Shown in pieces: positions 59,803 through 63,028 of a stretch of 63,028 nt of DNA. The number at the start of each line of letters is the position of its first letter. Position 1 is the stretch's first letter. Made by a program: the position numbers and the translations under genes. This DNA comes from Microbacteriaceae bacterium PS02344 (GTDB lineage: Bacteria > Actinomycetota > Actinomycetes > Actinomycetales > Microbacteriaceae). The stretch spans positions 1 through 63,028 of the forward strand of contig JASCNZ010000012.1 of assembly GCA_029959905.1 (NCBI GenBank), in the 5' to 3' direction. The notes below the pieces were generated by a model, which saw only the letters and a list, made by a program, of their open reading frames with translations, was not told the origin of the DNA and did not search any database.

Positions 59803-60818
59803 CCACCGCCATCCCCGTCTCCGCTCTCACCAAGCGCATCTCCGGACTCGGCCGCGCGCGCGAGTTCGGCATCCTGCTCGCTCTCGTGCTCGTCATCACC
59901 GCCGCGACGCTGAACAACCCGAAGTTCCTGTTCAGCGCCGACGGATGGCGCGACCTCCTGCTCACCCCGTCGATCCTCGTGCTCGTCGCCGTCGGCCAGG
60001 CGATCGTGCTGGTGACCCGCAATGTCGACCTCTCGGTCGGCTCGGTCATGGGCCTCACGGCCTATCTCACCGGCCGCCTGTTCATCGACGTGCCCGGCAT
60101 CCCCATCCCGCTGGTCGTGCTCGCCGCCGTCGTCTTCGGCGGTCTGCTCGGCCTCGTCAACGGAGCCCTCGTCGCCTACGCGAAGGTGCCGGCGATGGTC
60201 ATCACCCTCGGCACGCTCTACGCCTACCGCGGCATCAACGTGCTGTGGACCGGCAGCGACCGGGTGAACGCCTCCGACATGCCCCGCGAGTTCCTCGCCC
60301 TCGGCACCGGACAGATCCTCGGCATCCCGATCCTCGCGATCGTCGCCGTCGTCGTCTTGGCGGTGGCGGCCTGGTACATGAAGAACACCCGCGGTGGTCG
60401 CGAGTACTACGCGATCGGGTCCGACCCCGCCGCCGCAGAGCTCTACGGCCTGCAGGTCACCCGTCGCGTGCTCACCGCCTTCGTGCTCTCCGGCGCGCTC
60501 GCCGGCCTCGCCGGTGTCTTCTACGCCGCCCGCTACGGCACCATCAACTCGCAGGCCGGAGCCGGGTGGGAGCTCGACGCGGTCGGAGCGGCCGTGATCG
60601 GCGGCGTCGCCATCACCGGCGGCATCGGCTCGGTGTGGGGCGCGGCCATCGGCGCCGTGCTGCTGCTCACCATCAACCGGGCGCTGCCCATCCTCGGCAT
60701 CCCCGACTTCTGGCAGCGCGCCGTCGTCGGCCTGCTGATCATCGGCGCCATCGTGCTCGACCGTGTCCTCGCGGTGCGGCAGAGACGGCGGCTCATCGAG
60801 GCGAGGGACGAATCATGA
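59799..60818 (+). CDS. CUT2 sugar ABC permease 1
   Basis: This 339-residue integral membrane protein of the BPD_transp_2/RbsC family has about eight to ten helices. Signature stretches are LVAVGQAIVLVTRNVDLSVGSVMGLTAYL and GLVNGALVAYAKVPAMVITLGTLYAYRGI (EAA-type coupling region). The GTG at 59799 overlaps the ATPase stop, and the stop overlaps the next permease start (ATGA). The two permeases form the channel. Confidence 0.92.
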   Translation: MTTAIPVSALTKRISGLGRAREFGILLALVLVITAATLNNPKFLFSADGWRDLLLTPSILVLVAVGQAIVLVTRNVDLSVGSVMGLTAYLTGRLFIDVPGIPIPLVVLAAVVFGGLLGLVNGALVAYAKVPAMVITLGTLYAYRGINVLWTGSDRVNASDMPREFLALGTGQILGIPILAIVAVVVLAVAAWYMKNTRGGREYYAIGSDPAAAELYGLQVTRRVLTAFVLSGALAGLAGVFYAARYGTINSQAGAGWELDAVGAAVIGGVAITGGIGSVWGAAIGAVLLLTINRALPILGIPDFWQRAVVGLLIIGAIVLDRVLAVRQRRRLIEARDES

Positions 60819-61870
60819 CCACCGCGACCACGACCACGTCGACGACGCGGGTGATCCGCGACTACGACCGTCCGCTCTGGCGGCGTCTGCTGCTCACGCG
60901 CGAGGCGGCGATCGTCGTTCTGCTCCTGCTCGTGGCGATCGTCTCGGCCTCCACGATCCGGGGCTTCGGCCAGCCGATCACCCTCACCTACCTGCTCCTC
61001 GACATCGCGCCGATCCTGCTGATCGCCCTCCCGATGACCCTCATCATGATCACCGGCGAGATCGACCTCTCCGTCGGCAGCATGGTGGGTCTGTCGAGCG
61101 TCGTCACCGGAGCGCTCGTACAGGGAGGTCTGCCCTTCGAGGTCGCGGCCCTCGCCGCCCTCGTGGTCGGAGTCGTCGGCGGAGCGTTCAACGGCTTCCT
61201 GGTGACCGTGGTCGGCCTGCCCTCCCTCGCCGTCACCATCGGCACGCTCGCCCTCTTCCGCGGACTCGCGGTCGGCTTCCTCGGCACGACCGCCGTGACC
61301 GACTTCCCCGAGGTCTGGACCGACCTCGCGAAGGCGAAGATCACGGGCACCTCGATCCCGGCGATCATGATCCCGTTCCTCGTGCTGCTGGCGGCGTTCG
61401 TGGTGCTGCTGCACTTCACGCCGTTCGGCCGGGGCGTCTACGCCGTCGGCCTGTCGAAGGATGCCGCGCACTTCTCGGGCGTGAACGTCGAGCGCACCAA
61501 GTTCGTGCTGTTCGTGCTCTCGGGCGCGGTTGCCGCATTCGCCGGCATCTTCTACACGCTGCGCTACGGCAGCGCCCGGGGCGACAACGCCACCGGCCTG
61601 GAACTGCAGGTCATCGCCGCGGTCGTTCTGGGTGGCGTGTCGGTCTTCGGCGGTCGCGGCCAGATCTACGGCGTCATCGCCGCCGCCCTCCTCATCGGAT
61701 CGCTCGCCAGCGCCCTGCGCCTCGTGAACGTCACCTCCGATGTCATCAACATCATCACCGGAGCACTGCTCGTGATCTCGGTGGTCGGTGCAAGCGTCCT
61801 GGCCTGGCTGCAGAAGAAGCGCCGCCGGCCGGGCAGACCCCCTGTCGGCGTCGCCACCACAGCGTCATGA
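60815..61870 (+). CDS. CUT2 sugar ABC permease 2
   Basis: This 351-residue permease is of the same family as its neighbour, with LLIALPMTLIMITGEIDLSVGSMVGLSSVVTGAL and GAFNGFLVTVVGLPSLAVTIGTLALFRGLAVGFLG matching RbsC-like proteins. The protein begins with a Thr-rich cytoplasmic stretch (TTATTTTSTT). It completes a heterodimeric channel. The binding protein follows after 49 bp. Confidence 0.92.
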   Translation: MTTATTTTSTTRVIRDYDRPLWRRLLLTREAAIVVLLLLVAIVSASTIRGFGQPITLTYLLLDIAPILLIALPMTLIMITGEIDLSVGSMVGLSSVVTGALVQGGLPFEVAALAALVVGVVGGAFNGFLVTVVGLPSLAVTIGTLALFRGLAVGFLGTTAVTDFPEVWTDLAKAKITGTSIPAIMIPFLVLLAAFVVLLHFTPFGRGVYAVGLSKDAAHFSGVNVERTKFVLFVLSGAVAAFAGIFYTLRYGSARGDNATGLELQVIAAVVLGGVSVFGGRGQIYGVIAAALLIGSLASALRLVNVTSDVINIITGALLVISVVGASVLAWLQKKRRRPGRPPVGVATTAS

Positions 61871-61919
61871 CACCGATGGACGCCGCGCCCGCGGCATCTC
61901 CCGACGAAAGGAACGAACA

Positions 61920-62957
61920 ATGATGTTTGCACGCACGCGCGTGGCCGCGGTCGCCGCACTCGCGGTCGCCGCAGCGGTCGCGCTCACCGGCTGCACCACC
62001 AGCTCCGGCGACGGGGACGGCGGCGGATCGGGTGGCGACAGCTCCAACCTGTCGATCACCTTCCTGCCGAAGAACCTCGGCAACCCGTACTTCGACACGT
62101 CGAGCGAGGGCGGCAAGAAGGCCGTCGGCGAGTTCGGCGGCGAGTTCTCCGAGGTCGGACCGGCCGAGGCCACCCCCGACGCGCAGGTCAGCTACATCAA
62201 CACCGCGACCCAGCAGGGCGTGGGCGCGCTCGTCGTCTCGGCGAACGACCCCAAGGCGATCTGCGACGCTCTCAACGAGGCCCGCGACGCCGGGGTCAAG
62301 GTCGTCACGTTCGACTCCGACACCGACACCGAGTGCCGCGACCTGTTCATCAACCAGGCCGACTCCGAGGGCATCGCGAAGGTGCAGATCGACCAGATCG
62401 CCGAGCAGATCGGCGGCGCCGGCGAGATCGCCGTGCTGTCGGCCTCGGCGAACGCGACGAACCAGAACGCCTGGATCGAGCTGATGGAGGAGTACGTCGC
62501 CAGCGACTACCCCGACATCACGATCGTCGAGACCGTGTACGGCGACGACGACGACCAGACCTCGTTCGACAAGACGGCGGCGCTGCTGCAGACGCACCCC
62601 GACCTCAAGGGCATCGTCTCGCCCACGACCGTGGGCATCGCGGCTGCCGCGCGCTACCTGTCGACCTCGGACTTCAAGGGCCAGGTCGCGCTGACCGGAC
62701 TCGGCACCCCGAACCAGATGCGCGAGTACGTCGAGGACGGCACCGTCACCTCGTTCGCCCTGTGGAACCCGGCCGACCTGGGCTACCTCGCGGCCTTCGC
62801 GGCGCAGGCGCTCATCGCCGGCGACATCACGGGTGAGGAAGGCGACACCTTCGAGGCCGGAGACCTGGGCGAGTACACCGTCGGAGCCGACGGCGTCGTG
62901 CTCCTCGGCGACCCGTTCGTCTTCGACGCCGACAACATCGGCGACTTCGACTTCTGA
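61920..62957 (+). CDS. rhaS: Sugar ABC substrate-binding lipoprotein, rhamnose type
   Basis: This 345-residue lipoprotein (lipobox LTGC, Cys at about 24) is of the periplasmic binding protein family. Its order of motifs, ITFLPKNLGNPYFDTSSEGGKKA, VVSANDPKAICDALNEARDAGVKVVTFDSDT, ATNQNAWIELM, VYGDDDDQ and GIVSPTTVGIAAAARYLS, matches the rhamnose-binding RhaS-type proteins as I remember them, so rhamnose is the favoured substrate but not proven. The ATG at 61920 has GAAAGGA upstream. It ends just before the corrupted window end. Confidence 0.88.
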   Translation: MMFARTRVAAVAALAVAAAVALTGCTTSSGDGDGGGSGGDSSNLSITFLPKNLGNPYFDTSSEGGKKAVGEFGGEFSEVGPAEATPDAQVSYINTATQQGVGALVVSANDPKAICDALNEARDAGVKVVTFDSDTDTECRDLFINQADSEGIAKVQIDQIAEQIGGAGEIAVLSASANATNQNAWIELMEEYVASDYPDITIVETVYGDDDDQTSFDKTAALLQTHPDLKGIVSPTTVGIAAAARYLSTSDFKGQVALTGLGTPNQMREYVEDGTVTSFALWNPADLGYLAAFAAQALIAGDITGEEGDTFEAGDLGEYTVGADGVVLLGDPFVFDADNIGDFDF

Positions 62958-62969
62958 GTCACCCGTGCG

Positions 62970-63028
62970 GGGGGGGGGGGGGCGGGGGGGGGCGGCCCGC
63001 GGGCGGGCGGCCCCCCCCCCCCGGGGGG
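62970..63028. other. Low-complexity G/C contig end, probable artefact
   Basis: The last bases are long G and C runs with no gene content. As with the left end, I regard them as sequencing or assembly artefact. Confidence 0.75.

Overview
The window is a very G+C-rich actinobacterial chromosome segment. The actinobacterial SufU/SufS pair, the glgX-treY-treZ trehalose operon, RecQ/HrpB helicases, many ATGA/GTGA stop-start overlaps and several leaderless starts suggest a Microbacteriaceae member, most likely Microbacterium. That is inference from gene content and protein style; no search was run. Both extreme ends (about 1-80 and 62970-63028) are G/C homopolymer-like and look like assembly or sequencing artefact.

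Layout. 81-7289: the tail of a manganese catalase, an SDR, a DUF2231 membrane protein, and a copper/heme run (membrane protein, CopC, PCuAC lipoprotein, Tat-exported DyP peroxidase, PepSY protein), then a small lipoprotein. 7393-15703 (minus strand): CNNM/CBS/CorC protein, TerC-type metal transporter behind a probable yybP-ykoY manganese riboswitch, recQ, a possible 40-residue ORF, a SulP transporter, a His/Asp-rich membrane protein, a methyltransferase and a VanZ protein. 15949-28543: MFS transporter, CorA, a glyoxalase-fold protein coupled to an HxlR regulator, a DUF4232-like protein, proline iminopeptidase, MarR regulator with a structured leader, flotillin, hrpB and an ABC exporter. 28602-40491: sdaA, a flavoprotein divergent from a LysR regulator, a sortase-type surface protein, tRNA-Arg, an SDR, a zinc-peptidase-like protein with a coiled-coil partner, a GntR regulator, an F420-dependent-type reductase, sufU and sufS. 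40507-47223: glgX, treY, treZ and a small unknown first gene, all translationally coupled. 47339-49094: GyrI-like and DUF6892-like proteins.

49207-57020 is the most interesting region: a compact integrative element of about 7.8 kb, bounded by 58-bp direct repeats, in a tRNA-Ser(GCT) gene. It carries an HUH-type Rep, an FtsK/TraSA-like translocase, an excisionase-like HTH protein and a tyrosine integrase, the gene set of an actinomycete integrative and conjugative element (AICE). It also carries a divergent repressor-like switch with two 19-bp operators, and a leftward two-gene cargo: an unrecognised 306-residue protein, then a four-helix membrane protein whose start lies just after a near-consensus SOS (LexA) box. 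The cargo is a candidate undescribed module; its function is not visible from sequence.

57114-62957 is a CUT2 sugar ABC operon (ATPase, two permeases, binding protein) resembling the rhamnose type, behind a LacI regulator with two matching operators and a strong promoter.
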